A stretch of DNA of 64,000 nt from Pogostemon cablin (Eukaryota > Streptophyta > Magnoliopsida > Lamiales > Lamiaceae): assembly GCA_023678885.1 (NCBI GenBank), contig CM042979.1:22559513-22623512 (forward strand). Reading direction: 5' to 3'. Each line of letters opens with the position of its first letter. The first letter of the stretch is position 1. Positions 24,546 through 36,557 of this stretch are shown here, piece after piece. The notes under the pieces are model-generated. The model saw only the letters and a program-made list of their open reading frames with translations, did no database searches and was not told the DNA's origin. A program made the position numbers and the translations under genes.

Positions 24546-25810
24546 GGCCCTGCATCGCCGACTTCCGTACTTAATGTTCCATCTGTAGTTCAGAATACTT
24601 TAGTACCATTACAAGAGCAGAATACTGAGCAGATAGCGGAGAAGAAGTGGGAAAGAGCCAAGAGATTGAGAGCTGAAAAGGACAAAGTGGAGAAAGTTGA
24701 ACGTGATGAATGGGAAATTCTTAAGACAAATATACCTCCTCCGTTTCCTTTCAGGATAGTCAAGAAGGGATTGGAAGAAAAATTCAAGAGGTTTTTGGAT
24801 ATCATGAACAAAATAATATTGAACATTCCTTTTTCTAAAGCAATCATGGAGATGGCATACTAAGCCCGATTTTTAAGGATATCATATTAAAAAAGGAAGC
24901 TTGAACGAAGTTAAAACTGTTAATCTATCTGAGAACTGCAACTCGATCATTCAGAGGAAGCTACCAGCAAAGTTGAAGGATCCAGGAAGTTTCACGATTC
25001 TATGTGAAATTAGAAAGGGGCTGGCACAAAAACCTTTGTCCGATCTTGGTGCAAGCATTAACTTGATGCCCTTATCTATATTTAAGGAGCTAAGTTTAGG
25101 GGAGCTTGCTCCCATAACTGTAGCTCTATAATTGGCGGATAGGTCCATGACTTTCTCAAAGGGGGTGGTAGAAGATGTACTTGTGAAAGTAGAAAAGCTT
25201 GTATTTCCTGTGAATTTTCCTGTACTAGAGATGGAAGATGACAAGGATAATGTTCCTCTTATCTTAGGGAGGCATTCATTGTCACAGTTGGAGCTATGAT
25301 CGATGTTAAAAAGGGGGAGCTTAGACTGCGCATGGATAATGAAGAGGTTCCATTCAATCTCGACAAAGCAATGAAGATGCCTATGGAGACACAATGTTAC
25401 AGTATTGATGTTGTAGAGGAGATTGTGAAAGAAGACATGTCCTTGATTCTTTCAAAGGATTCCTTAGAGACATGCTTGGCAAAATCTCTTACTTTTCCAA
25501 CTACGGAGTTAGATGAGCTCTCCAACGAGGTATGTATTGAATTTCTTAAAAACATACTTGCTTTGGGTGATGATAGGTATGAACCGAAAAGAACCAAGTT
25601 AGAAGAAGTGAAGTGGACTAGGCAGTACTTACCTTTGGATAGAGAAAGCACACCAAAAGAAGAAAGAAGGATGAGTTGAAATCGCTAACGGAGCACTTGA
25701 AGTATGCCTACTTAGGCGACAATGAAACATATCCTGTAATTATATCTTCTTCTCTTACTGATGATCAACTTGAAGAGTTGTTAGATGTGCTTAAGAAGTA
25801 TAAGTCTACT

Positions 25811-25813
25811 ATT
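25811..25813. repeat. CACTA target-site duplication, left copy
   Basis: ATT immediately before the CACTA terminus, matched by ATT at 36558-36560. A 3-bp duplication is diagnostic of CACTA elements. Confidence 0.9.
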
Positions 25814-25834
25814 CACTATGCCAAAACTGTGGAA
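25814..25834. repeat. CACTA terminal inverted repeat, left
   Basis: Begins CACTATGCCAAAACTGTGG. The first 21 bases match the complement of the right end exactly. Confidence 0.95.
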
Positions 25835-26670
25835 AGACAATGGAGAATCCCCATTGTCGTAGCCCTCCAGCTCCGTTTTTAACCCGGGCAGTTGTTAAAA
25901 GTCAGGTCTTTTAACAACGGTACAAAACCCATTGTCATAGGATATTTTTAACAATGGTGTATTCCCGTTGTTGTAGCTAATAAAAATCCGTTGTTAATTC
26001 TTGTAATGGTAACAAAATATATTTTAACAACGGGGAATCCCCATTGTTGTAGACATCTTTAACAATGGATTATCCCTGTTGTTGTTGCAAATATTATCCG
26101 TTGTCAATCCGGGAGTTGTTAAAGGTACCAACCCTTTAACAACGGTTTTTCCCCGTTGTCGTATCTTAGCTTTCACAACGGGGAATCCCCGTTGTCTTTA
26201 ATGGAATCCCCGTTGTTGTATCAAACTATGACTACCTGTTGTTGTACCTCAAAATCTTCGTTGCTAATTCGGAAGTTGTTAAAGGTACCATACTTTTAAC
26301 AATGGTATTTTTCCCATTGTCGTAAGTTCTTTTTAATAACGGTGAATCACCATTGTAGTTAGTTTTATCCCTGTTGTCGTAGATGATTATAACAACGGAG
26401 ATTAACCGTTGTTGTTGCTCAAAATCTTCGTTGTTAATCTGGGAGTTGTTAAAGGCTTCTTACTTTTAACAACAGTATTTCGCCCATTGTTGTAAGTTAT
26501 ATTTAACAACAGTTTGTCACCGTTGTTGTTAGTTTTTTCCCGTTGTTGTAGATTATTTTTAAAAATATTATTCTTTTTAACAATGGCGCAATCTCCATTG
26601 TCATAGCTATCTTTGACAATGGTTTATGCCCGTCGTCATATGTTATATCCCTGTTGTTATTATTCAAAAT
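25835..26670. repeat. CACTA left subterminal repeat array
   Basis: Dozens of short words of the form TTTAACAACGG and CCGTTGTTGTAG in both orientations, frequently fused back to back across GGGGAATCCCC-like centres (for example 26030-26055 and 26165-26200). Subterminal repeats bind the TNPA-type protein in En/Spm and are needed for transposition. Spacing is irregular, 20-60 bp. Confidence 0.85.
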
Positions 26671-27035
26671 TTTAACTTGTTTAATACTTAAATCTAAAAA
26701 TAACAAAATAGTCATAATCCCGGATCTTCAATACAACATAACTAATTTTTCAATCATTTCATTCAAATGTAATTGAACTCCAAATACAAAAACCAACATT
26801 AATACGTTCGAATATAGCATCCCAACATCTCCCTCACCAACAACAATTAAACTACATCATAATGTATCCATGATCGACAAATATCGTCATCCCATAAACA
26901 TAAACAACAAACCATTCATCATGTTCCACTTTCCCTTAGACACACTTTAGTCTTTTGGTAAGGCTGGTAAAGAAGACATAAGATAATGTTAGCACAATCA
27001 TATATGTTGTTCTCATTACAAGATATATTTTAAAA
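26671..27035. other. CACTA non-coding 3' flank of second gene
   Basis: AT-rich sequence between the subterminal array and the last Ulp1-like exon. It probably holds the 3' UTR and polyadenylation region of the minus-strand gene. No further structure is seen. Confidence 0.4.
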
Positions 27036-27039
27036 TTAC

Positions 27040-28240
27040 CTCTTCCTAGACGAGTCTTTGACATGTGCTGTAGGATGCATGAAGCCCACTCTTTCCGCAC
27101 TTCATCAATATCCATCTCGCAGTAATTTTTTCCAATGAACTATGGAGCACAAAAGAAAGCACTTATATAACCACAGTATCATGAGAATAATAAATAATAG
27201 AAATATAATAAGGCTACATACAATTGATTGTATCATTTCAATTTTCACTATTCCATCAAATTGCATTATATCTAACAGGTAGCGAAGCACATAAAAGCCA
27301 CATTGGCTCTCGTCAGGTTGCTTTGGCCCCTATGACAAATGTAATGGATCAATAACAATTACATGCTTAATATTAAACAATTTCAATCTTACCTTTATCA
27401 CTTTCCAAGTTATCTTTTTTCGACCCTTCTTACCCGCATCCACTTTTGCATTAAACTTTTCAAAGCCCTACATTGCAATTAAATATATTTATTTGGTTCA
27501 TAATTCTACACATTAATATGATAAGATTAAATGAAGTAATAATTAATTTAATTAATAATTTACCATTCATCTACTTGCTTCCAAATAGCGTCATGAATCC
27601 CATTGTAAGGATCTAACAAACAAACTTCTTCTTTGAGTGGATCTATTATCGTGAGAATCCAGTGCTGAATGCGTACATGCACAAGATAATATAATCTATA
27701 AAGTGAAATAATAAAAAAAAAACACCACAAAAACTGAATTATAAGTTAACTTGAATTTACCCAACATTACATGGTGCCACACAAATTTGATCATCTAGAG
27801 TATTGATGAATCGTCCAGAAAGAGAACAAGCTCTGCTTTCAATCGCAACATCCATTGAAGTTGTTAGTTGAAACCCAATGGGATATGGATCTATGAATCT
27901 AGTTTCATCAACCAATTTATGAGGATAGCTTTTGTACAAGTACCTAAGAATTTAAAATTAAGATTAGAATGTGGTAACTATTAAATATAATATCAAAATA
28001 ATACTGAACAATAGAAATTCATGAACTATACCACATGTAAGCAGCAATGCAATTGTACGAAATTGGCATTAATTTATAGAATGGAACAACATCTTCAAGG
28101 TGGATGTTGAGATCACGATCATGACCAAATAGGTTTTTATCCAATTGGATGTTTACCAACTTATTACTCCGTAGAAAGTTAAAGAAGCAATATAGGACAT
28201 ACAGCTTTGGAGGGACAGAATTGGGATCCAATTCATCCAT
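27040..28240 (-). pseudogene. Ulp1-like C48 cysteine protease exons of CACTA
   Basis: Minus-strand exons in order: 28240-28030 (start MDELDPNSVPP), 27945-27760, 27667-27565, 27470-27393, about 27335-27225 and 27140-27040, with plausible introns between them. The catalytic triad of the Ulp1/SENP family is visible: His in QHWIL (about 27665), Asp in CLLDPYNG, and Cys in QCGFYVLRY (about 27315). Such proteases remove SUMO, and in plant CACTA and Mutator elements they are carried as accessory domains whose role is unknown. A frame break at about 28.25 kb separates it from the upstream exons, so whether it is part of the same protein is unclear. Exon borders are inferred by eye. Confidence 0.7.
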
Positions 28241-28338
28241 TTCAATCTCTTCTTACTTTTTCTTTTTTTTGCAAGTCTACAGATTGTAATAAATTATACT
28301 TAATTAATAGTTTTAGGCATGGTAAATATTTAATTTTA

Positions 28339-29949
28339 CTATGTAAACAAGACCATATTTACCTTAAAAGCTACACCCTTGTTGACAATCCTTACATCAT
28401 CATCATCGTCGAGCATAAGAGGGTCTTCTTCTCCCTCTGGACTAGGATGAATTCCTTTAGTTGAGCAACTGCCTTTGCCTTTACGATTGCTATAAAATTC
28501 TTCTTCCAACTTTTGTAGGCGCATCTCTTGAGCCATGATGAATCGTTCTTGTCTTGCTAATAGCCCTTTATCAACTTTTTTTCCTTTTCCAATGTTGAAG
28601 TAGGTCAATGGAGTGACATTCCCTCCAACACCTCTAACACGCCCAGCATGTTCTTTGGATGCAAGTGCACTTTCGAGAATATCTTCAGATGAGTGGAACA
28701 GATTGGAATCTCTAGAAGATTTTTTTCTCTCTACAAATTGGGTAAGTAATTCATACAATTTATTTCAATATAATGAAGAGAGTACCCAAATTACAACAAT
28801 ACATACTTGCATCACAAACTTTCTATGAGTTATCCTCGCAAGACAAACCATGAAGATATAATAAGATCTAATTTTAATAAATTTTTACGTACAATTTTTG
28901 AAACAGTTACCTTCAGATCTTCACTATGGTAACTTCCATCTTTGCTTTTCCTCGGTTCAGACCATAGAGTGGCTCGGTCAACCTCATCATCTCCCGTCAA
29001 TAACGAGGGCTTCATGAAAACAACATTAGCAATTACACCAATAATTAAAATGATATACTTCACATTATATAATACTGTCTACTTACATTCTCCCTAGCAA
29101 GATTAGCATAACCTTTTCGAGCCATATGATGTGGGTACTTGATTAGAACTCTCAACTTTGAATGGTCTTCACTAGTTTTCTATACAAAGACATTAAATTA
29201 GATAATATTTCACCACATTAAGAATACATCAATATAAATCATACCTTGAATTGATCTGACAAGCGATAAATTGCAAAATGTGACCAATCAGTCGGGTCAA
29301 TGTCTTTTCCTTTGGGAGGGGTGTTCAAATAGAGAGTTCCAGCATTTTTTGTAACATATTGTATCAATTTGTTCTTATATTGTCTCCATTTTGCTGCAGC
29401 CGATTTTAGGTACCATTTCCTCCATTTAGGATCAACCACAAATGTGAACTTAAAAAAAAGGTAAAAATAACCAAATCAAGTTTCAAACTGCTAAGATAAT
29501 TTAAATGACGGTACAAAGAATTAAAAGAAATGTTAATTTTAATCAAAAGACATACAAATTGATTGTAGGCAACTTACATTTATAGTATCCCATATGTTGT
29601 CTTTTACAATCGTTGGAACTTCACTCCAATTGTCGTATTTTACATTTACTTGTTCGCGAATCTGCACGCCAATATAGCTTTGTATTTCCTTTGCTTTCTC
29701 CCCAATAGGAATACCTACATTGTTGAACACTACCTCTTTTCTAACCTCCTTGGCCTTATTTATAGTCAATTTGTGCATCACAGTCTTTTCTCGTCGAACA
29801 ACATGTCGCTTGCTATTTGGTCGAGTACTATGTGATCCAGTCTCAACTTCTTCAATTTCCTCTTCATCATTCAGAGCTCCCTTTCTTTCTCCATCAATAG
29901 GTTTATTTTGTTGTCTTTTATCTACTTTATTCCTTTTCCGACCTCCCAT
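28339..29949 (-). pseudogene. CACTA second gene, transposase-associated (Transposase_24-like)
   Basis: Starts at ATG 29949 (MGGRKRNKVDKRQQ) with a basic N-terminus. Exon 1 ends at a good donor (AAT|GTAAGT) near 29580. Exon 2 (about 29449-29248) contains the WRKWYLKSAAAKWRQYKNKL motif typical of the plant Transposase_24 family. Further exons lie near 29179-29088 (HHMARKGYANLARE, donor GTAAGT), about 29010-28918, and 28738-28353, the last with a coiled helix (QERFIMAQEMRLQKLEEEF) and an acidic end (MLDDDDD). The protein probably has the role of TNPA, binding subterminal repeats, but that is inference from position. The frame looks largely intact apart from the uncertain join to the Ulp1-like exons. 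Confidence 0.65.
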
Positions 29950-30102
29950 TTTATATACAAACCTATAAAACAATAAAAACAGATGTGAGTTACAACGATT
30001 CTAACTAATATAGTGGAAAATGAAGAACTATGAAAGAATATGCATAATATAAAAGTACCAACAATATCAAAGATCAGTGTGTTCAACCAAAATCCCATCA
30101 AC

Positions 30103-33100
30103 TCATTCACGTACAAGTGGCGGATCATTTTCTTCTATTGCAGTTGTATCTAATTGATTAAGCCCTTTACTAAATGAAAAGTGGTTGATTGCATTGTCTT
30201 CAAGCTCACCACATGTAGTGTACTCAAAGAAATCCCTAGTGGGAGTCGAAAGCACAACAGACCACGCATGATCCAATGGGTCCTTAATGTAAAAGACATC
30301 CTTTGCCAAACTAGCCAAAATAAAAGAATCATCTTTGAATCCAACATTGTTTAGGTTAACCAACGTGAATTTGAATTCATCTACTTTGATCCCATTTCTA
30401 TTATCTACCCAAGTACATTTGAAAATCGGAATTCAAAAGTGTAAGAGTCTAGTTCCCATATTTCGTCAATGTATCCATAAAAGAGCATATCAGACGCAAC
30501 GGGATTCTTGTCTTTAGCACTTGAAACTTGCATGGCCTTTGTCACTATGCTTACTTCTAAATTTTGCACCATTTAACGATTATCGTACTCTTTCGTATAA
30601 TAGATAACCCCATCCACACGATAGCTATCATACTTACAAACAGATCACATAGGGCCACGAGCAAGGGATTTTAAATGTTGTGAAATCTGTGTCCTAGAAT
30701 TTTCAATCTCTAGACCAACCTACAGTTTTAGAAAGAATTAGAATGTACCATAATACACGATTGAGAGGAATAGCGTTTATGAATTACTCATAAATTCACG
30801 TAACCAACTGATAAACAACTTGTTGTGCTTCTCCTGCAGCCATTTTTTGGACTTGTCCTTCACTCCATATGTTGATCGGATATGCGCGAGGTGCTTCCTA
30901 AACGGTGTATTCATTAAGTAATTAGTATGTCAAATAATAAGATATAGCTCTGAAACTTGATATGAATAAGACAATGCACTCGACGTAAGGGTCTATCTTA
31001 AGATCATTTGTCAACACATGTAGATGAGCTTGTGCTAACTCCTCCCTATTAAGAGTACACGGGGAAGCAGCTAACAAAAGTTTTTTGAGCTCATCATTCC
31101 TCTGATTATGAGATGGAATACCGATTGAGTGCACATTTGCAAGGAAATCTGAACAAAACTCCACTGCCTCTTCCGCAATGTAACCCTCGGCCATGCATCC
31201 CTCAGGCCGTCTACGACATTGTACATAATTCTTCAGAACCCGCATGTACCTTTCAAATGGATACATCCATCTATACCACACTGGCCCTCAGAATTCCACC
31301 TCTTTTACTAAGTGTACTGTCAAATGATTCATTATATCGAAGAAGGATGGGGGAAGTACTTCTCAACAAACACAACATCTTTACAATGTCATCCTGAAGT
31401 TCATTAATTTCGATACATCAATGACTTTGCTACACAACGAATTGAAGAAGAACCACAATCGAGTAATGGCATATCTGACATTATCTGGAAAGACACCACG
31501 TATTGCAATTGGTAGCAAATGTTGCATCAAGGTATGACAATCATGCGATTTAAGTCTGATAATTTTTGAATCCATAAGAAGATTGCGAATATTGGATGAG
31601 TAACCACTGGGGACCTTCATACCTTGCAAAGAGGAATACAACTTTTTTTTCTCTGTCGTACTCAATGTATAACAAGCTGCAGGCAAATAAGTTCTTTCAT
31701 CCTTTTTAATAGGTGACAATTCAGGCCTTATTTCCATCTCCACAAAGTCCTCTCTTGCATTTTCTCCATCCTTAGTTTTACCCAGAATGTGGAGTAGTGT
31801 ACCAATACACTTTCACATACGTTCTTTCAATGTGCATCTCATCAAGACAATGTCTAACATCCAAATGCTTCCAATACGGAAGTTCAAAGATTATCGAAGG
31901 CTTCTTGTAAGCCACTTTACCCTTTTTCTTTTTGAATCACAACTCATTTTTCCCCATGTGCAGCGAATTCCTCTCTCTTATAAACTTCTTCCCCCGTCAT
32001 ATGCTTTGGAGTTGGTTTTAACTCTTTTTTCCCATCAAGTGCTTTCTTTTGCTTACAATATGGATGATAAGATTTTAGGAATCTTCTCATTTTAGTGTAC
32101 ACTATTTTTTTACTCTTAGGAAGCCTTATTGAGGGTGTATCTTCACCACATATGGAACACCCATAATATCCTTTCACTGTGTAACCCGACAGGTTGCCGT
32201 ATGCTGTATAATCACTGATAGTCCATTACAAGATAGCTCTTAAGAGGAAACCCTTATCTCTTATGTGTATCATATGCTTGGAAACCTTCCCATAAGCTTT
32301 TTAAATCATCAATCAAGAGTGCTAGGTAGATATCAATGTCATTTCCAGGTTGCCGAGGACCCAAAATAAACAGTGTAAGCATTATAAATTTTCTCTTCAT
32401 GCACAATTGAGGAGGAATATTGTATGTGATTAGCATAACTGGCCAAACACTATATGTAGAGCTCATAGTACCATGAGGGTTTATCCCATCTGCTGACAAG
32501 GCCAATCGAAGATTTCTTGGGTCATCAGTAAATTCAGGGTATAGTCTGTCCAGAGTCTTCCAACAAGGTGAATCCGCAGGATGCTGTAGAGAGCCTTCAC
32601 ATTATGCTCGAGTGGTAGCATACCATGTCAGATCTTTGGCCAGGTCTTTATTTTTGAACATCCTATGAAATCTAGAAATATGTGGAAAGTACCATAACAC
32701 CTTTGCGAGGACTTTTTTATGATGCCTTTATTGCAAACCTTTCACCTCGACTCACCACAAGTTGGACAACTTGTATGGTCTTTGAACTCTTTTCGATATA
32801 GGATGTAGTCTTTAGGGCAAGCATGGATTTTCTTATAATTCATCCCTAAAGTGACCAAACTTTTCTTTGCTTTATACAGTGACGAAGGCATTTCATTTTG
32901 ATTTGGGAGCATATCACGTGACAATTCAAGTAGCTCGGTCATGCTTTTGTCACTCCAACTATATTTTGCCTTCAAGTTGTATAATTTTACAATTGTCGAC
33001 TACTTAGTGAATTTAGAATAGCCAGGTTATAATGGCTTTTCGGCATCTTCCAAAAGCTCAATGAATTTTCTGGATTGTCCTCACTCTTATATGTAGCTTG

Positions 33101-33414
33101 AACCATATCATCAAAGGGTTGTCTTGTAGGATAATGATCATCTTTCCACTTGTGGGCACCTTCATACGTTGGGCGACTATTTGTGGTTGTTTTTTCATGC
33201 CACACAAAAGTTTGATACGTTTTATCCATACCATATTGAAGCAAATGTGATCTCACATGAGAATGTGGAATCTTCTTTGCATTCCACAATAAAGACAAGG
33301 GCATGACATGGCATCTGGGTTATTAACATTTTGTTTGGCAAAATGCATGAAAGAGTCCAACCCAGTCTTGTACTCATTGTAGCTCCTATCCTTGTATATC
33401 CAATCCTCTTCCAT
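30103..33414 (-). pseudogene. CACTA TNP2-type transposase (decayed)
   Basis: Minus-strand domains in order: transposase-associated N-terminal domain from MEEDWIYKDR (33414) with a C-P-C-x-x-C cluster (about 33300); the Transposase_21/TNP2 core in pieces (33304-32987, 32975-32742, 32700-32254 with ALSADGINPHG, 32177-31780 with CSICGEDTPS); a DUF4218-like part (31743-30950, with RWMYPFERYMRVLK and GYIAEEAVEFC); and a DUF4216-like C-terminus (30600-30103, with DPLDHAWSVVL). These are the usual parts of En/Spm TNP2, which cuts the TIRs. Frame changes occur near 33255, 32980, 32720 and 32220, and there is an in-frame stop near 32600, so it is not functional as read. Some breaks could be introns. 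Confidence 0.85.
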
Positions 33415-33519
33415 ATATTTGAATATTTTAAATATGCCTATTTGCCAAAATATAGAAATGAAGATCACATTAAGAAGGCATTTACTCTTCCTATCAATTT
33501 TGGGACTGAAAGTTCTTAA

Positions 33520-36379
33520 TGAAATACACCTATGTAATTATCCTTAATAGGTCCAACCAATAATTGTAAGTTATTTGCCAAATGATAGACATGAAGAAAA
33601 CATTGACAAGTTACACCTAAGTATTCCAACTATGTGGCACATGCTTAAATTACATCATAATTGAATATAAGATAAGTTCATGCATTTTTTAATAATAAGT
33701 TCTAATGGAATCCATGCAAAAAAAATCACTTTCTCATTATTCTAAAGCATATTTAGTTAAGCTAAACAACCTTATTATGCAATTTGGCATTTCCCTCAAA
33801 AGAAATTCATACTCTTGAAAGAAGGGATAGCAAATGGTACCTTTTAAATAACTGATCCGATTTCTCTTGCTTATGCTCTATCAAATATGTCTTGTATGAT
33901 AGAAGGATCACTTCGTACTCCACCAAAAGTTTCTTATATCATCAAAGTGTAACTGAAAATCATGAAACATCCTATCATTAGTGCAAGAAAAACAAATTCA
34001 ATTATATTAAGTTGTTAAATTTGCAAGTGGTTTATGATTTGGTTCTTGTTCTAGTTAATATCATGACATCATAAGCATGTAATTAGAAAGCTAACTAAAA
34101 AAGCGATCCTACCTTTCATGTAGTTCTATCACTGCCGTAATCATAAAATGGCATTATTTTAAAACTGTAAATTTTTACTTTAGTAAATAGCAAATATTAT
34201 TTACTAAAATATTCATTATCTAGAAGTGACTTATTGGATTTCCATTCACATAAAACCAAAAAGAGAAATCTATATACCACCACTAATATTCACATTTCTC
34301 AGTCTCTTCCCTCCCCTCTCTTCCCCTCTTTATAAAATAAGAGGTTAAATATATTATAGGAACAACAGACAACCCATTTGAGTGCAACAGAGATGAGGGG
34401 AATGACAAGATAAATACAAGAGCCATGAAAATCTTTCAGTATGAAGGGGCACCAAAATTAACAACTAAAGGCTACTTATTTATAGCTTTATTTGCAACTA
34501 AAGAGATATGCAAAGTTGTCTTCAGGGAATTAAACACCATTTTCAATATATTATGAACATTTTTGCATGGAAAATTTTATTCACAAAACACAAAAATTGA
34601 CATCAGAAAGGAATAATACAAATTCTCCACTTCATTTGAACCCTAATTTGAATACAACATAAAATCAGAATGGAGATTCTATGCAAAAATGTGCATAATT
34701 ATTTTAGTAAATGTTCATAAGTGGATGAAATCTATGTACTCCACAAAAATAGATAAAAAAGAGATTTTTATTTCATTTGAGTGTTGATTTCTCAGTTTAA
34801 TCTATTTTAGTCCAAAATACCAACATTACAGAAAACTCCTTAACATCTAAACACCAGGAATAGGCCATCAAAATTGGAGCATTTCACAAAAAGAGATGAA
34901 CATCAAGAATTATGTATCATCAATAATCAAAAGGAGCTTCATAAGAAATAGAAAATTGCTAGAAGTAAAAAGAAGAGCATGAGAAGTTTCGGCTGACAGA
35001 AACAGGAAAGACCCCTGGTCAAGTGAAGAACCACAACAGTAGAAAATGCAGTGGCAGGAAAACCAGCCAGCAACAGATGTGCTAAAGGTCGCACCACAAG
35101 CTTTCCAACACCGAGTTCCACCCGCAGTGGGACACAAAACCACCCAATGCTCAGTGAGAGAGAACCTCCAACTGAGGTATCCACCAAACCACCTTTCTGC
35201 TTCCACTTGTTCGATCTAGGAACCCCTCCGAAAAGACTATTCTGTAGCTACTGTACTCACTCATGAAAGTTGTAGTCTGGCTCGCCGGTGGAGGGACCAA
35301 AAGAATCGGTGGCTGCTCCATTCGAGGCCGATTGCCACCTCCTATATGTGCTCCTCAATCAAACTCCCTTGGCTACAAAAACACAACACCACCACCAACC
35401 CTAGAGGTTGAGCATCCAACCATTGGAGAGTTTCCGAGGCACTGGAATCAAGAGACGGACCTCGATTCAGAATGGGGCCGACAGGGTAGATGGGAGGAAC
35501 AGAGGCAGAGTCGTAGACAGAGTTGGATAGGAATGAATCCAAAGCGTAGGGCTCAAGGTCTGCAGAGGTGTTGACTATAATGCCCTTGGCCTTTCTGTAG
35601 TTGCGAGTGTAATGGAGGAACCTGTGGTGCCATTGGAGCTTATTGAGGAAAACTCGGGAGAGAACGTTGGGCAGTAGGGGTTGGTGGAAGCTGGGGATGG
35701 CAACGTGTGATGTGGAGTTCCCTAACTCAAGTATATCCTAGTTGTGCTCGTCGTTTAGGGTCTGGAAATGAAGCATTGCTCCGAGGAAACTTGCCGGAGA
35801 TGTATAGAATACATAGATGGGGATTTGGAAAATCAATAGCCAGGGGCACCAAAGAGGCCGCGCTGAGCGGCGGCAGCTAATAGGGGATCATCGGCGGCTA
35901 AATTTTGTGAGGATCCGCCAATAGAGAGAATGCCCTAGATTTGAAACAGGGCCGCTAAGGCGGCGGGGTGGGGCACCATCGGGGCCAACAAAGAGACTTG
36001 TCGAGAGCCCTAGGCAGCACTAAGAGCACCAGATCTCACCTAGAAGGACAACCACAAAGAAGAATTGATGGCTGGGGAGTTGATGTGGCCACCAAACACT
36101 CCAGAACAACAAGAGAGAGAGAGAGCACCTGAAAATTTACAGCCTTGGACCTAGTTTTGGCACTGGGAGATGTCGACGGTCCTTCTTCCTGACGACCAAA
36201 AATGATGGCGGAGTTGGAGAGTCGCCAGCTTGCTGGCAACGAGATTGTCGAAGGGTTGAAGGCAACTGCGACTGCTGGATGCGGGCGAGAGAAATGAGAG
36301 ATTAAAAAATTTTAAAGGTTTAATTTATATCAAATAATTTTCTGAATATAAAATAATTTAAAAATAAAAGTAAAATTGA
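33520..36379 (-). other. CACTA leader and promoter region
   Basis: No coding region was accepted. On the minus strand, 36.3-34.9 kb is GC-rich, with a (GA)n run near 36113-36127 and gene-leader composition, and is followed by AT-rich sequence down to the transposase start, consistent with a long 5' UTR with one or more introns. Short open frames here (for example 35263-35574 on the plus strand) have no recognisable product. Confidence 0.45.
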
Positions 36380-36536
36380 TAAGTTGGATTAACAACGGAG
36401 TTATAAAAATGGAACCAAATTCCCTGTTGTCAATGCACACCATTTTGGTGCAATAACAACTGGTGTGAAAATTTTGCCTTATTTTGCTCTTTTAACAACG
36501 GATTTTGAATTCTTCGTTGTTATTCCAACGTTATTA
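36380..36536. repeat. CACTA right subterminal repeats
   Basis: A few copies of TTAACAACGG and its complement, plus diverged ACAACTGG and CGTTGTTATT words. The right array is much shorter and weaker than the left one. Confidence 0.7.
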
Positions 36537-36557
36537 TTCCACAGTTTTGGCATAGTG
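36537..36557. repeat. CACTA terminal inverted repeat, right
   Basis: Ends CCACAGTTTTGGCATAGTG, the exact complement of the left terminus, followed by the TSD copy ATT (36558-36560). Confidence 0.95.

Larger units (their letters stand above)
22728..25813 (+). pseudogene. Element A gag and protease region (decayed), left of CACTA
   Basis: This is the capsid-nucleocapsid and protease part of the gag-pol polyprotein. The gag ATG (22728) is followed after 13 codons by a stop. Recognisable parts include the DLHPSLISM-type run, the YNGLDCD run (23.45 kb), a 223-codon open stretch (23678-24349) with a Q/N/Y/G-rich linker, and the coiled KQMKDLTLL run. The protease part (24.9-25.3 kb) has the DLGA motif at LSDLGASINLMP, where D-L-G-A replaces the usual D-S/T-G-A as in Athila. 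Several frameshifts and stops make it non-functional. The frame runs into the CACTA insertion at 25814 and resumes at 36558. Confidence 0.85.
25814..36557 (-). mobile_element. CACTA (En/Spm) DNA transposon inserted in element A pol
   Basis: The element is 10,744 bp, bounded by inverted copies of CACTATGCCAAAACTGTGG (at least 21 bp identical) and the TSD ATT. It lies within the pol reading frame of element A just upstream of the RT. Genes are on the minus strand: a TNP2-type transposase (33414-30103) and a second multi-exon gene region (29949-27040). Subterminal arrays of CCGTTGTTGTAG/TTAACAACGG words fill 25835-26670 and, more sparsely, 36380-36536. A long GC-rich leader, 33.5-36.3 kb, precedes the transposase. 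The transposase is frameshifted, so the copy is probably non-autonomous. Confidence 0.95.

Noticed and set aside
29650..29968. Plus-strand frames over the CACTA second gene
   Set aside because: The opposite strand carries the intact domain motifs and splice sites; these are antisense shadows.
35051..35574. Open frames in the GC-rich CACTA leader (up to 103 codons)
   Set aside because: They overlap in both strands, have no recognisable motif and lie in the expected 5' UTR/intron of the transposase gene.
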